Positions 31,809 through 40,362 are shown, counted from the first letter of the stretch. The stretch is 64,000 nucleotides of DNA from JBBDRJ01 sp963766295 (GCA_963766295.1 CAVXYW010000002.1:620001-684000); one strand, 5' to 3'. Translations and numbers: made by a program. Notes: generated from the letters alone by a model not told the origin.

Positions 31809-33167
31809 ATGTTCGAGAGCCTGTCTACGCGCCTGGATAATGCTTTCAAGCGCCTACGCGGCAAGGGCAAACTGACCGCCGCGGACGTCGAAGAGGGCCT
31901 CCGCGAGATCCGATTGGCGCTGCTCGAGGCCGATGTTGCCCTGCCCGTGGTCCGGACGTTCGTCGATCGGGTGCGCGAAGAGGCCGTGGGCGAAGCCGTC
32001 CTGCGGTCGATCACGCCGGGACAGCAGATCGTCAAGATCGTCAACGACGAGCTCGTCCGCCTCCTGGGCCGCGAGCATCGAGCGCTTCAACTCGCCGAGA
32101 AGCCCCCGACGGTCATCCTTCTCGTGGGGCTTCAGGGGTCCGGTAAGACCACTGCCGCCGCGAAGCTCGCATCCAATCTCAAAGGCCGGGGGTTGCAGCC
32201 GTTGCTGGCCGCGGCCGACCTGCAGCGACCGGCGGCCGTCGAACAGCTCATGCAGCTTGGTTCCGAGATCGGGGTCGACGTCGAAGCGGGGGAGCCGGGC
32301 GGCGATCCGGTTGCGGTCGCCAAGCGCGCACTGGAACGCGCGCATGCGGGTTCCTATTCCGTCCTCATCGTCGACTCGGCCGGACGGTTACACGTCGACG
32401 AAGAGCTGATGGACGAAGCGAAGCGAATCCGCGATGCGGTCAACCCGCTGGAAACGCTGCTCGTCCTGGATGCGATGACGGGTCAGGATGCTGTCAATGC
32501 TGCCGCGGCCTTCGGTGAAGCGCTCAAGCCGACCGGCGCGATCCTCACCAAGCTCGACGGTGATGCACGCGGTGGAGCTGCGCTGTCGCTCGTCGAAACG
32601 ACGGGTGTGCCGATCCTGTTCGCCGGCATCGGCGAACGCATCGAAGATCTCGAGCCGTTCCATCCCGACCGGATGGCCTCGCGCATCCTCGGGATGGGCG
32701 ACGTCCTCACGCTCGTCGAGAAGGCGGAAGCTTCGATCGCCGCAGAAGACGCCGAATTGCTCGAGCGCCGGATGCGCGACGCGTCATTCGATCTGTCCGA
32801 CTTCCTCGAGCAGATGAACATGATCAAGAAGATGGGACCGCTTTCGGGCGTGCTCGGGATGCTCCCGAAGATCCCCGGCGTCGGAAAGATCTCCGACGCC
32901 GACATCGACGAGGGTGCGCTCGTCCAGACCGAAGCAATCATCCAATCGATGACGCAGCTCGAGCGATCGAAGCCTCAGCTGATCAACGCGTCACGACGCA
33001 AACGCATCGCCGACGGTTCGGGCACGCGTCCGCAAGATGTATCTGCGCTCATCAAGCAGTTCGACCAGATGCGCAAGATGATGCGCCAGGCGATGGGCGG
33101 GATTCCGGGGTTGGGACGCAAGAGCCGGAAGGCGCGTAAGGCTTTGCCCAAGATGAAGGGCTTCTAA
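31809..33167 (+). CDS. ffh: Signal recognition particle protein Ffh (SRP54)
   Basis: A 452-residue SRP GTPase that binds signal sequences on ribosomes together with 4.5S RNA. N domain (1-90), G domain with Walker A LVGLQGSGKTTAAAKLA, DLQRPAAVEQL, DSAGRLHVDEELM, and TKLDGDARGGAALS, then the methionine-rich M domain (MNMIKKMGPLSGVLGMLPKI, MRKMMRQAMGGIPGLG). The C-terminal basic tail is KSRKARKALPKMKGF. Followed 1 base later by the DUF2007 gene. The partner FtsY is encoded 3 kb upstream. Confidence 0.97.
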   Translation: MFESLSTRLDNAFKRLRGKGKLTAADVEEGLREIRLALLEADVALPVVRTFVDRVREEAVGEAVLRSITPGQQIVKIVNDELVRLLGREHRALQLAEKPPTVILLVGLQGSGKTTAAAKLASNLKGRGLQPLLAAADLQRPAAVEQLMQLGSEIGVDVEAGEPGGDPVAVAKRALERAHAGSYSVLIVDSAGRLHVDEELMDEAKRIRDAVNPLETLLVLDAMTGQDAVNAAAAFGEALKPTGAILTKLDGDARGGAALSLVETTGVPILFAGIGERIEDLEPFHPDRMASRILGMGDVLTLVEKAEASIAAEDAELLERRMRDASFDLSDFLEQMNMIKKMGPLSGVLGMLPKIPGVGKISDADIDEGALVQTEAIIQSMTQLERSKPQLINASRRKRIADGSGTRPQDVSALIKQFDQMRKMMRQAMGGIPGLGRKSRKARKALPKMKGF

Positions 33168-33168
33168 G

Positions 33169-33396
33169 TTGTCCGATGAGGGACGCGTCTGCGTGTTCCG
33201 AGGTCAGATCGGCGAAGCGCACGTAATCCAGGGGCTGCTGTTGTCGAACGGCGTCGATGCGACGTTGTCGTCCGACAGCATGGGTGGCGCCTATCAGAGC
33301 GTCGGGTTCGCCCAGGGAACGCGGATCATGGTTCCGGCAGATCAAGAAGAGGACGCCCGTCGCGTGATCGAAGAAGCCGAGCCGATCTCGACTTAG
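33169..33396 (+). CDS. DUF2007-like small protein
   Basis: A 75-residue protein (RVCVFRGQIGEAHVIQGLLL, SNGVDATLSSD, GTRIMVPADQEEDARRVIEE) with the short ferredoxin-like pattern of the DUF2007 'putative signal transducing' family; function unknown. TTG start, 1 base after the ffh stop, so probably co-translated. Its stop overlaps the stop of the convergent S9 peptidase gene by 4 bases (TTAG). Confidence 0.7.
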   Translation: MSDEGRVCVFRGQIGEAHVIQGLLLSNGVDATLSSDSMGGAYQSVGFAQGTRIMVPADQEEDARRVIEEAEPIST

Positions 33397-35357
33397 CTTC
33401 GTTTCAGTGTCCTGTCGAACCAGTCCAGGATGATCTCGAACCGCATAACTCTGTGGGCCGGGGAGCCTCCGCGGGACAGCTCGTGGGACTCCGCCGGAAA
33501 GCGGACGAACTCCGTGTCCCTCTTAAGCAGACGCAGCGTTGTGAAGAGCTGCTCGGCTTGCTCGATCGGACAGCGCAGGTCGTTCTCCGAATGCAGGATC
33601 AGCAGCGGCGTCCGGATCTTCGTCGCGTAGGTGATCGGAGACATACGGGTCCATTCGTCTTCCGGATCGTCGAACTCGAAGGCTCCGATCTGTGCGGCGA
33701 AGGGCCAGCCGAAGTCGGACGAGCCGTGCATCGAGTGCCAGGCGTTGACCGATCGCTCCGAGCACGCCGCCTTGAACCTGTTCGTGTGCGAAACGATCCA
33801 GGACGTCAGATAGCCGCCGTAAGAACCGCCCATTACACCGAGGCGCTTGGCGTCGCAGAAGCCGAACCGGCGGAGTGCTTCGTCGGTGACGGCCATCACG
33901 TCTTCGTAGTCGACGGTGCCCCATCCGCTTCCACCGAGCCGCGGACCGTTGATCGCTTTGCCCCACGCTTCGCTGTAACCCGATGACCCGCGCGGGTTGG
34001 AGTACACGACGACATAACCGGCGGACGTGTACACCTGGAACTCATCGAAGAACGTGTTGCCGTACTGCGTGAAGGGTCCGCCGTGGATGTTGAGTAGGAC
34101 GGGGTATTTGCGTCCCTTGCGGAAGTTCGACGGACGCATGATCCAGGCCTCGACCTCGGAACCATCCTTCGACCTCGCGGTGAATCGCTCGGGCGCCGAA
34201 AGGGAACGAGAGCGCGTGAACTTCTTGCCGTGCTCGGTCAGGCGCTTGTCGCGGAAGTAAAGTTCGGCGGTCGAAGACGGATCGGTTCGTATGTGGACGC
34301 CGGTGCCGTTGCGCAGATCGTGTCCGCGCAATTGGTACAGACCTTCACGGATCAGAACAGGTTCTTGTCGTCCGGAAACGTTGACTCGGTAGATCGCGTT
34401 GTTGCCGTGATCCTCGACGGCAAAGAGAAGCTTCTCGTCGTCGATCCAGATCGGCTCCCGCGTGGCGCCGAACGGTGCGCAGTTGCGGTCGAGTGACTTG
34501 GACAGGACGCGACGGCGGCCCGACGACACATCGATGACGGAAACGTGCGGATGTCTCGTGCCCCAGCGCCCGTCCGAGTAGAGGAACGCGATGCGCTTTC
34601 CGTCCGGCGACCAGGACGGCGTCGCGTGACGTCCGTCGGTCTTGGTCAGACGCTGCGGCCGCCTGCCACCTCCTGCGCTGACGACGAAGATGTCGTTGGC
34701 GCCGACGTCGATGTCCCAGTCGCGATGGCGGGCGGAGACGAACGCGATTCGTTTGCCGTCCGGCGACCACGTCGGACTCGCATCTTCGTAGTCGCCTGAT
34801 GTGATTTGTTTCGGTTCCTTGGAACCATCCTCCGGAACAACGAAGAGGTGGCGCGGGCGGTCGAACGTCCAGCCGACGCTGTCGAGCTTGTATTTGAGGC
34901 GCTTGATGTGACGAGGCCGTCGCTTGCGGTCGTCCTCTTCGTCGTAGGTTTCTTCCCGAACGCGAGCTGTGAATGCGATGCGCGTTCCATCCGGCGACCA
35001 TTCGAGCTCGCCCGCCGATTCCTTCAGCTCTGTGAGCTTGAGGGCCTCACCGCCGGCGACAGGGATCACGTAGATCTGCGCGGCTTTGTCCTCGTCCCTC
35101 GAAGAGACGAAAGCAAGGTGATCGCCGTCGGGTGACCATCGTGGAGCGGCGTCTCGCCGCTTGCCTCTGGTGAAGCGGCGCGGGGGCGCGGAACCGTCGG
35201 TGGCAACCGTCCAGATGTTGCTCAGGTAGGCGTTCTTTTCGCGGTCGATGGTGGTTACGACGTAGGCGCACGTTTTGCCGTCCGGTGAGAGCCTCGGATC
35301 GGAGACGCCGACCAGCTCGTATACGTCCTCTGGGACCATTCCCCGCCTCGCAGGCAT
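33393..35357 (-). CDS. S9 family prolyl oligopeptidase / acylaminoacyl peptidase
   Basis: A 654-residue cytosolic serine peptidase. N-terminal beta-propeller with repeated WSPDGxxIAF blades (for example RWSPDGDHLAF, EWSPDGTRIAF, TWSPDGKRIAF, SWSPDGKRIAF), C-terminal alpha/beta-hydrolase domain with nucleophile in MGGSYGGYLTSW, Asp in LHSENDLRCP, and His in FPAESHELSRGG. It trims short peptides that enter through the propeller. ATG start at 35357; six residues further a second ATG is also possible. Divergent from rpsP. Confidence 0.95.
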   Translation of the reverse strand: MPARRGMVPEDVYELVGVSDPRLSPDGKTCAYVVTTIDREKNAYLSNIWTVATDGSAPPRRFTRGKRRDAAPRWSPDGDHLAFVSSRDEDKAAQIYVIPVAGGEALKLTELKESAGELEWSPDGTRIAFTARVREETYDEEDDRKRRPRHIKRLKYKLDSVGWTFDRPRHLFVVPEDGSKEPKQITSGDYEDASPTWSPDGKRIAFVSARHRDWDIDVGANDIFVVSAGGGRRPQRLTKTDGRHATPSWSPDGKRIAFLYSDGRWGTRHPHVSVIDVSSGRRRVLSKSLDRNCAPFGATREPIWIDDEKLLFAVEDHGNNAIYRVNVSGRQEPVLIREGLYQLRGHDLRNGTGVHIRTDPSSTAELYFRDKRLTEHGKKFTRSRSLSAPERFTARSKDGSEVEAWIMRPSNFRKGRKYPVLLNIHGGPFTQYGNTFFDEFQVYTSAGYVVVYSNPRGSSGYSEAWGKAINGPRLGGSGWGTVDYEDVMAVTDEALRRFGFCDAKRLGVMGGSYGGYLTSWIVSHTNRFKAACSERSVNAWHSMHGSSDFGWPFAAQIGAFEFDDPEDEWTRMSPITYATKIRTPLLILHSENDLRCPIEQAEQLFTTLRLLKRDTEFVRFPAESHELSRGGSPAHRVMRFEIILDWFDRTLKRS

Positions 35358-35442
35358 GGTTGGTATCTTGTCTCACCGGCACCACGCCCCGCCTACGCGG
35401 AGGCACTAAGGGACCGGTCAAGGCTCAAAGGACACAAATTCC

Positions 35443-35991
35443 ATGGTCAGGATCAGATTGCGGCGCGTCGGGAAGCGGAAGCAGCCCGTCTATCGCGTCG
35501 TCGTTGCGGACTCGCGCTCACCGCGCGACGGCCGCTTCATCGAAGTCATCGGGCAATACAAGCCCCTCGAGGATCCGAGCGGCATCGTCCTCGACACCGA
35601 CAAGGCCCTGGAATGGCTCCGCAAGGGAGCCCAGCCGAGCGGGTCGGTTACCGCACTTCTCAAGCGAACCGGCATCTGGAGCACGTTCGTTGCCGACAAG
35701 GGGCCGGCGCGCAAGCCCCCACCTAAGAAGAAGGCGGCTGCGGCGCGTGCCCGCGCGGAAGCCGAAGCGGCGAAAGCCGCCGAGGGCGCCGAAGCTGCAG
35801 CTACCGAGCAACCTGCGCCGGTGCAGCCGGCGGCGCAAGAGCCGGCAGCGGAAGCACCTGCTGCTGAGGAACCCGCAACCGAAGCGCCTGCGGACGAAGA
35901 GCCCGCGGAGACCGAGGCTCCCGCAGAAGCGGCCGCTGCTGAAGAACCAGCGGCCGAAGAACCAGCGTCCGAAGAACCAGCGTCCGAGTGA
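35443..35991 (+). CDS. rpsP: 30S ribosomal protein S16 with long acidic C-terminal extension
   Basis: A 182-residue S16. The first 85 residues are the canonical protein (MVRIRLRRVGKRKQPVYRVV, DSRSPRDGRFIEVIGQYKP). The remaining 95 are an Ala/Glu/Pro-rich tail, with a short basic patch (KPPPKKKAAAARARAEAE) followed by repeats of the AAEEPA type. Actinobacterial S16 proteins often carry such tails, but this one is long. Its stop overlaps the GTG of the KH-domain gene. The 85-base gap to the S9 gene contains the divergent promoters. Confidence 0.96.
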   Translation: MVRIRLRRVGKRKQPVYRVVVADSRSPRDGRFIEVIGQYKPLEDPSGIVLDTDKALEWLRKGAQPSGSVTALLKRTGIWSTFVADKGPARKPPPKKKAAAARARAEAEAAKAAEGAEAAATEQPAPVQPAAQEPAAEAPAAEEPATEAPADEEPAETEAPAEAAAAEEPAAEEPASEEPASE

Positions 35992-36218
35992 AAGAGCTGC
36001 TTCAGTTCGTCACCGGCTATCTGGTCGACGATCCCACGCAGGTTCGGATCGAAACCCTCGAAGGCCAGCGCGCGATGATCCTGCAGGTCTACGTCGCGCC
36101 CGACGACATGGGAAAGGTGATCGGCCGCAACGGACGTGTAGCCAAAGCGCTGCGCGAACTGATCCGGGCGGCGGCGATGCGTGAAGGAAAATCCGCGATC
36201 GTCGAAATCATCCAGTAA
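35988..36218 (+). CDS. khpA: KH-domain RNA-binding protein KhpA
   Basis: A 76-residue KH protein (YlqC/KhpA family) with the GxxG loop in KVIGRNGRVAKALRELIRAA. Binds RNA, often with KhpB, and affects cell division or ribosome assembly. GTG start overlaps the S16 stop (GTGA). Standard position between rpsP and rimM in actinobacteria. Confidence 0.93.
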   Translation: MKELLQFVTGYLVDDPTQVRIETLEGQRAMILQVYVAPDDMGKVIGRNGRVAKALRELIRAAAMREGKSAIVEIIQ

Positions 36219-36718
36219 TCCGTCCGACCTGCTGGTCGGCCGCGTCGGCCGTGCGGTCGGACTAAAGGGCGAAGTCGAGGTTCAGATAACCAGCGACGCG
36301 CCCGAGCGGTTCGCTTCCGGCAACTCGGTTGTCATCTCCGAGTCTTCGCGTTCGCTGACCGTCGAGTCGACGCGCAAGCAAGGTGACCGAACGATCGTGA
36401 AGTTTGTGGAGATCTCCGATCGCGACGACGCCGAAGCTCTGAAGGGGGCCGAGCTCGTCATCCCGCTTTCCGAAGCGCGGGCTCTCGAAGACGACGAGTA
36501 CTGGGACCACGACCTGATCGGGTGCCTGGTTGTCTCTCCTTGAAGGCGAGGAGATCGGGACCGTCAGCGACGTGCTCCACCAGCCGTCCGGCAGCCTGCT
36601 GTCGGTAACTGGAGATTCGGGTGAGCATCTCGTCCCCCTGGTCCGCGAGGTGATCCGCTCGGTCGAACCCGGCAAACGGATAACGATCGAACCGATCCCC
36701 GGACTGCTGGGCGACTGA
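36181..36718 (+). CDS. rimM: Ribosome maturation factor RimM, one frameshift
   Basis: About 178 residues if repaired. N-terminal RimM domain (LLVGRVGRAVGLKGEVEVQI, ALKGAELVIPLSEARALEDD, EYWDHDLIGCLVV) and C-terminal PRC-barrel (GEEIGTVSDVLHQPSGSLLS, HLVPLVREVIRSVEPGKRIT). The zero frame ends at TGA 36541-36543 directly after CCT; one extra base in TCTCCTT (36535-36541) separates the halves, and the span (3n+1) agrees. The start is uncertain: the only standard in-frame start is GTG 36181 inside khpA. RimM binds S19 during 30S maturation. Confidence 0.9.
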
Positions 36719-36735
36719 CGGATACCCTGGAAACG

Positions 36736-37407
36736 ATGCGTCAGCAGCTCGCGCGCCTGCGCACCCCAGTCATTCTCGTGGCCTCGGTGGCCGTCCTCGG
36801 CGCCTCCGTCGGCTTTGGCGGAACACCAAAGCCGGCGCGCCAAGCGACCGATCGGGTGGTTCCTACTCCAGCTCCGAAACGGATCTCGCCTTTCACTCCG
36901 GTGTCCGTTTCGATCCCGGACATCGACATCGAAGCACCCACCGTTCCCGTGGGAACGCTGGCCAACGGTGCGATGGGTACGCCTAAGAACGCTGTTGACA
37001 TCGCTTGGTGGCAAGGTCGCAAGGCCGGACAGGGCAACGTCTTGTTGGCCGCGCACCACGATTGGAAAGGAGCCACCGGTTCGTTCTACAGACTTGGTGA
37101 ACTGGACATCGGCGACAAGATCGTCGTGACGGGAGACAAGCCAGACAAGACGCTCACGTTCATCGTCGTCTGGAAGGAGAATCTCGCGCGGGACATCGAC
37201 GCAACAGAGCTCCTCGGCCCCCAAGGTGACACTGACGAGTACGGCAAGGACGGCAAACCTGTAGCCACCCTGATCACTTGTGGCGGCGAATTCGATACCT
37301 CGCTGCGCACGCACCGCGAACGTGTGGTCGTCCGAGCCGAGCTCGAGTCATCGGGCGGAGCTAACGACGGACCGGGTGCCGAGACCGGATCCCAGGTCGA
37401 CGCCTGA
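36736..37407 (+). CDS. Sortase family transpeptidase
   Basis: A 223-residue sortase with an N-terminal signal anchor (PVILVASVAVLGASVGFGG) and a proline-rich spacer. The catalytic domain has VSIPDIDIEAPTVPVGT, His in LLAAHHDWKGATGSFYRL, Cys in ATLITCGGEFD, and Arg in THRERVVVRAEL. The pattern fits the class E/F-like sortases of actinobacteria. It would link or trim surface proteins at the membrane. It is inserted between rimM and trmD, 17 bases after rimM and 3 bases before trmD. No LPXTG substrate is seen in the window. Confidence 0.88.
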   Translation: MRQQLARLRTPVILVASVAVLGASVGFGGTPKPARQATDRVVPTPAPKRISPFTPVSVSIPDIDIEAPTVPVGTLANGAMGTPKNAVDIAWWQGRKAGQGNVLLAAHHDWKGATGSFYRLGELDIGDKIVVTGDKPDKTLTFIVVWKENLARDIDATELLGPQGDTDEYGKDGKPVATLITCGGEFDTSLRTHRERVVVRAELESSGGANDGPGAETGSQVDA

Positions 37408-37410
37408 TCG

Positions 37411-38085
37411 ATGCGCATAGACGTCGTAACGATCTTCCCCGAAGCGCTAGAGCCCTTTCTCCGAGCTTCCTTGCTGGGCAAGGCCGCGGAACGCGGTTTG
37501 CTGCACACAGCTGTGCACAATCTGCGCAACTACACAACCGATCCGCACAAGAAGGTCGACGACGAGCCGTACGGTGGCGGACCGGGGATGGTCATGACCC
37601 CCGAGCCGTTCTTCAACGCGGTCGATACCATCGCCCCCGATCGCCAGAAGGACGATCCACGCGTGATCCTGCTGAGCCCCCAGGGACGAAGGCTCACACA
37701 GTCGATCGCGCGCGAGCTCGCCGGCCTTCCTTCCCTTCTCCTTCTATGCGGTCGCTACGAAGGTGTCGACGAGCGCGTTGCACAGCACGTCGTCGACGAA
37801 GAGCTGTCGATCGGCGATTACGTCCTCGCCGGTGGGGAAGTGGCGGCTCTAGTTCTGATCGACGCGGTGGCGCGGTTGATCCCCGGTGTTGTCGGCGAGC
37901 CCGAATCCATCGCATACGAGTCGTTTGAGGAAGGGCTGCTCGATCATCCGCATTACACGCGTCCGGCCGAGTTCCGTGGACACAAGGTGCCCGAGATTCT
38001 GCTCTCAGGCGATCACGGCGCCGTCGATTCGTGGCGCCGGGCTGAAGCCGTCCGCAGGACAAAGGATCGACGTCCGGACCTCTAG
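37411..38085 (+). CDS. trmD: tRNA (guanine-37-N1)-methyltransferase TrmD
   Basis: A 224-residue SPOUT methyltransferase that makes m1G37 in tRNAs reading CCN, CUN and CGG codons, which prevents +1 frameshifting. Key regions: MRIDVVTIFPEALEPF, VDDEPYGGGPGMVMTPEP, LLSPQGRRLTQ, LLCGRYEGVDERV, SIGDYVLAGGEVAALV (trefoil knot and SAM site). The C-terminal domain is complete and length is normal. Starts 3 bases after the sortase stop. Confidence 0.97.
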   Translation: MRIDVVTIFPEALEPFLRASLLGKAAERGLLHTAVHNLRNYTTDPHKKVDDEPYGGGPGMVMTPEPFFNAVDTIAPDRQKDDPRVILLSPQGRRLTQSIARELAGLPSLLLLCGRYEGVDERVAQHVVDEELSIGDYVLAGGEVAALVLIDAVARLIPGVVGEPESIAYESFEEGLLDHPHYTRPAEFRGHKVPEILLSGDHGAVDSWRRAEAVRRTKDRRPDL

Positions 38086-38133
38086 TTCGAGTGCAGGCGG
38101 CTCAGCTACGTGCGAACCGCAAACGACGTGCGG

Positions 38134-38877
38134 TTATGCACCGACTTCGATGGACTCAGCATCCCGCGATAGCAGGACCGTCACATCACGGTCCTTGGCT
38201 TCTCGCAAAAACTCCTGCTCCGCGTCTGGGATCTCGGTGTAATGGGGTGGAAAATCAAAGAGGCCGTAGTGGATGGGACACACAGTTCTCGGCTTCAGTA
38301 TCGAAGCCGCAACGGCCGCGTGTTGGGGGGTGAGCGCAGCCGGTATCCCGGTGGCGTAATAGCCACCGAGCATCGCTCCGTTTATTGGCAAGAAGGCGAT
38401 GTCAAATGGGCCCTTCTCGGCGATCTCCCACCAGTAGGCGTGCCACAAGGTGTCGCCGCAGTGAAGGATCTTGTGGTCTTCCTCGGCCACGATGTACGAC
38501 ACTTGTTCTTCGCCGAGACCTCCTACGGCGGGAACCGCCTCCACCGTGAATCCGGCGACTTCCGTGGTCTTACCAACCGGCATGGCTACGGCGCGCATAT
38601 TCGCCCCCTCAACGTCGCTCACCAAATACGGGGGACATAGAACGGGAGCGTCATCTGCGAGGCATTCCGTCAGCGTGGCCGGATCCCAGTGGTCCGGATG
38701 CCCATGCGTCACCAAAGCCACGTCGACCGAGTGAGGTTCGGCAACGGGCACGAGCGGGTTGGCCGGCTTCCCCATGAACTGCTCCACGGGTGACGCATCC
38801 CCCAAGGCGTCGATGATCGCCGTCCCACCGCTCCCGCGGACCTTTACGCCGGCCCATGACAATCGCACAATCCTCAT
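38134..38877 (-). CDS. UPF0173-like metal-dependent hydrolase (MBL fold)
   Basis: A 247-residue metallo-beta-lactamase-fold hydrolase. Metal motif THGHPDHWDPATL (H-x-H-x-D-H), LHCGDTLWH, LPINGAMLGG, CPIHYGLFD. Similar to the YtkL/UlaG-like group; substrate unknown. The start ATG is preceded by AGGAGG (minus strand, about 38880-38886). Convergent with trmD. Confidence 0.85.
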   Translation of the reverse strand: MRIVRLSWAGVKVRGSGGTAIIDALGDASPVEQFMGKPANPLVPVAEPHSVDVALVTHGHPDHWDPATLTECLADDAPVLCPPYLVSDVEGANMRAVAMPVGKTTEVAGFTVEAVPAVGGLGEEQVSYIVAEEDHKILHCGDTLWHAYWWEIAEKGPFDIAFLPINGAMLGGYYATGIPAALTPQHAAVAASILKPRTVCPIHYGLFDFPPHYTEIPDAEQEFLREAKDRDVTVLLSRDAESIEVGA

Positions 38878-38969
38878 CGTTTCCTCCTGTGCTCGTTACC
38901 GTCGAAAGAGCGAAATCGCGCATAGTAGTCGGGCCCGTCGGTCAGCCTTTCAGCTCTCGGAGGATACCG

Positions 38970-39242
38970 ATGGCTCTCCGGATACCGTGGCGCCTGGAGG
39001 ACCACTACTTCACTCTTTGCCTCACTGGGCGGCCGCTGCCCGTGCCTTCGAGCCAGGGCGATTTCGGCGATCGCCGATTGGTCTTGCTTACTCAGGGCGC
39101 TCGAGTCGCTTCGCGCGGACGGTGGGAGAGCGAGGCAACCATCAAGGGCGCCGGGAAACCATTGGTCCGCACCGTTCGTGATCTGCCACGCCGAAGACGC
39201 AGTTGCATGCCGTTGGATCCGGAATCCAACGCGTCAGGTTAG
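38970..39242 (+). CDS. Possible small protein, unknown
   Basis: A 90-residue reading frame beginning MALRIPWRLEDHYFTL with a good Shine-Dalgarno (GGAGG, 38960-38964). It has no recognisable domain, is rich in Arg and Gly, and its C-terminal codons lie within two hairpins (CGTTGGAT-CCGGA-ATCCAACG at 39211-39231; AGGACGA...TCGTCCT at 39241-39270). It may be a real orphan gene, a decayed gene or chance. The following 39243-39390 holds no gene apart from the second hairpin. Confidence 0.3.
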   Translation: MALRIPWRLEDHYFTLCLTGRPLPVPSSQGDFGDRRLVLLTQGARVASRGRWESEATIKGAGKPLVRTVRDLPRRRRSCMPLDPESNASG

Positions 39243-39390
39243 GACGAACAGACGCACCTTCGCTCGTCCTGCGTCGCGCTCGCCAGTGGTCCCCCTGGGG
39301 TGCGTTCCGCGGATATGCGCAGGCATGCAGCGAAGCGTTCTGCGACATCGTCGCGACTAGGACTCTCCGGACGCTCCGACGTGAGGAACG

Positions 39391-39849
39391 GTGACCGGCC
39401 GAGAAGAGCTTCGAACGAGCATGCGATGCTTCATCGAACAGATGGACATTGTGAATGGTTGCTCGCGAACGATCTCTGCTGTAGTCGAAGCCTTCAACGC
39501 TCGCGATATCGAAGCGATGGGCCGCCTTTTCGCAGCCGATTTCGTGCGCGTGGATCGGCGGCCGGGGCTTCGGTCGGAAGCCAACGGCTGGGAAGAGATG
39601 GCGACCAACCTGCACGCATGGATGGAGCTCGGCTGGCACTGCGTCGTGACGCCGCTCGTCGTGCGAGGAAACCGTCTCGCTCTGCACAAGTTCACGTTCC
39701 GCGATCCCAACGATTTCGAGATCGAGTACCTCACAGTGAACGAATGTGGATCCGATGGCCGCGTCACCTTTGGCGCAAATCACGAGACGGACGATCTCAA
39801 CGCTGCGTTAGCGGAGCTCGACGAGAGGTTTGATCGGAAGGCACCATGA
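39391..39849 (+). CDS. NTF2/SnoaL-like protein resembling the C-terminal module of cyclase-ATPase regulators
   Basis: A 152-residue NTF2-fold protein (VVEAFNARDIEAMGRLFAAD, FVRVDRRPGLRSEANGWEEM, GNRLALHKFTFRDPNDFEIE, FGANHETDDLNAALAELDER). The phrasing matches domains that occur at the C-terminus of large actinobacterial cyclase/ATPase proteins; here it stands alone. It may therefore be a detached module or a gene remnant. GTG start with GAGGA 5 bases upstream; an internal ATG at 39421 is also possible. Confidence 0.6.
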   Translation: MTGREELRTSMRCFIEQMDIVNGCSRTISAVVEAFNARDIEAMGRLFAADFVRVDRRPGLRSEANGWEEMATNLHAWMELGWHCVVTPLVVRGNRLALHKFTFRDPNDFEIEYLTVNECGSDGRVTFGANHETDDLNAALAELDERFDRKAP

Positions 39850-39875
39850 AAGACACCCTTGACCCAATCTGTTCG

Positions 39876-39906
39876 CCCAGGCCAAGCCTGTCCCAGGCCA
39901 GCCTGT
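39876..39906. terminator. Tandem mini-hairpins between convergent genes (possible bidirectional terminator)
   Basis: CCCAGGCCAAGCCTGT (39876-39891) is followed directly by CCCAGGCCAGCCTGT (39892-39906). Each folds as CAGGC/GCCTG. They lie between convergent stops at 39849 and 39916. No clear T-run. Confidence 0.4.
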
Positions 39907-39915
39907 CGAAAACGC

Positions 39916-40305
39916 CTAAGCCATCGCTGTGGCTTCGAGCTCGACCATCAGTTCAGGGAAGGCGAGACGATTCACCCCGAGAAGCGTGCTAGACGGCGTC
40001 ACTCCTCCCATGCGTTGCGCATACGTCGGGAAGTGCTCGAAGAGCGCGTCGACGTCGGTGGCGTAGATGTTCAGACGAACGATGTTGGCGAGCGTCATGC
40101 CGGCCTCGGCTAGGACGGCCTCGAGATTGTCGAAGGCCAATGACAACTGCGCGCCCATGTCCCCCGCGTGCTGCGGTGCGCCGTTCTCATCGATCGACGT
40201 CTGACCCGAGCAGACCAAGACCTTCTGGTGCCCCTCCACGAGTTCGGCTTGGTTGAAGCCGAAGTTCTTCGACCATTCCCAAGGGTTGATCGCCTTGCGT
40301 TCCAC
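39916..40305 (-). CDS. RidA family protein
   Basis: A 129-residue RidA/YjgF-fold protein. Trimeric members deaminate reactive enamine/imine intermediates. Segments: LVCSGQTSIDENGAPQHAGD, MGAQLSLAFDNLEAVLAEAG, IVRLNIYATDVDALFEHFPT, SSTLLGVNRLAFPELMVELE. The conserved deaminase Arg is replaced here by Asn (GVNRLAFP carries the Arg one residue later). ATG start with AAGGAGG upstream (rc of 40311-40317). Confidence 0.88.
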   Translation of the reverse strand: MERKAINPWEWSKNFGFNQAELVEGHQKVLVCSGQTSIDENGAPQHAGDMGAQLSLAFDNLEAVLAEAGMTLANIVRLNIYATDVDALFEHFPTYAQRMGGVTPSSTLLGVNRLAFPELMVELEATAMA

Positions 40306-40362
40306 GGGCCCTCCTTCTTAGACGACACATCGACACTAGGAAGCCGTGGTTCGAGTGTCGAA

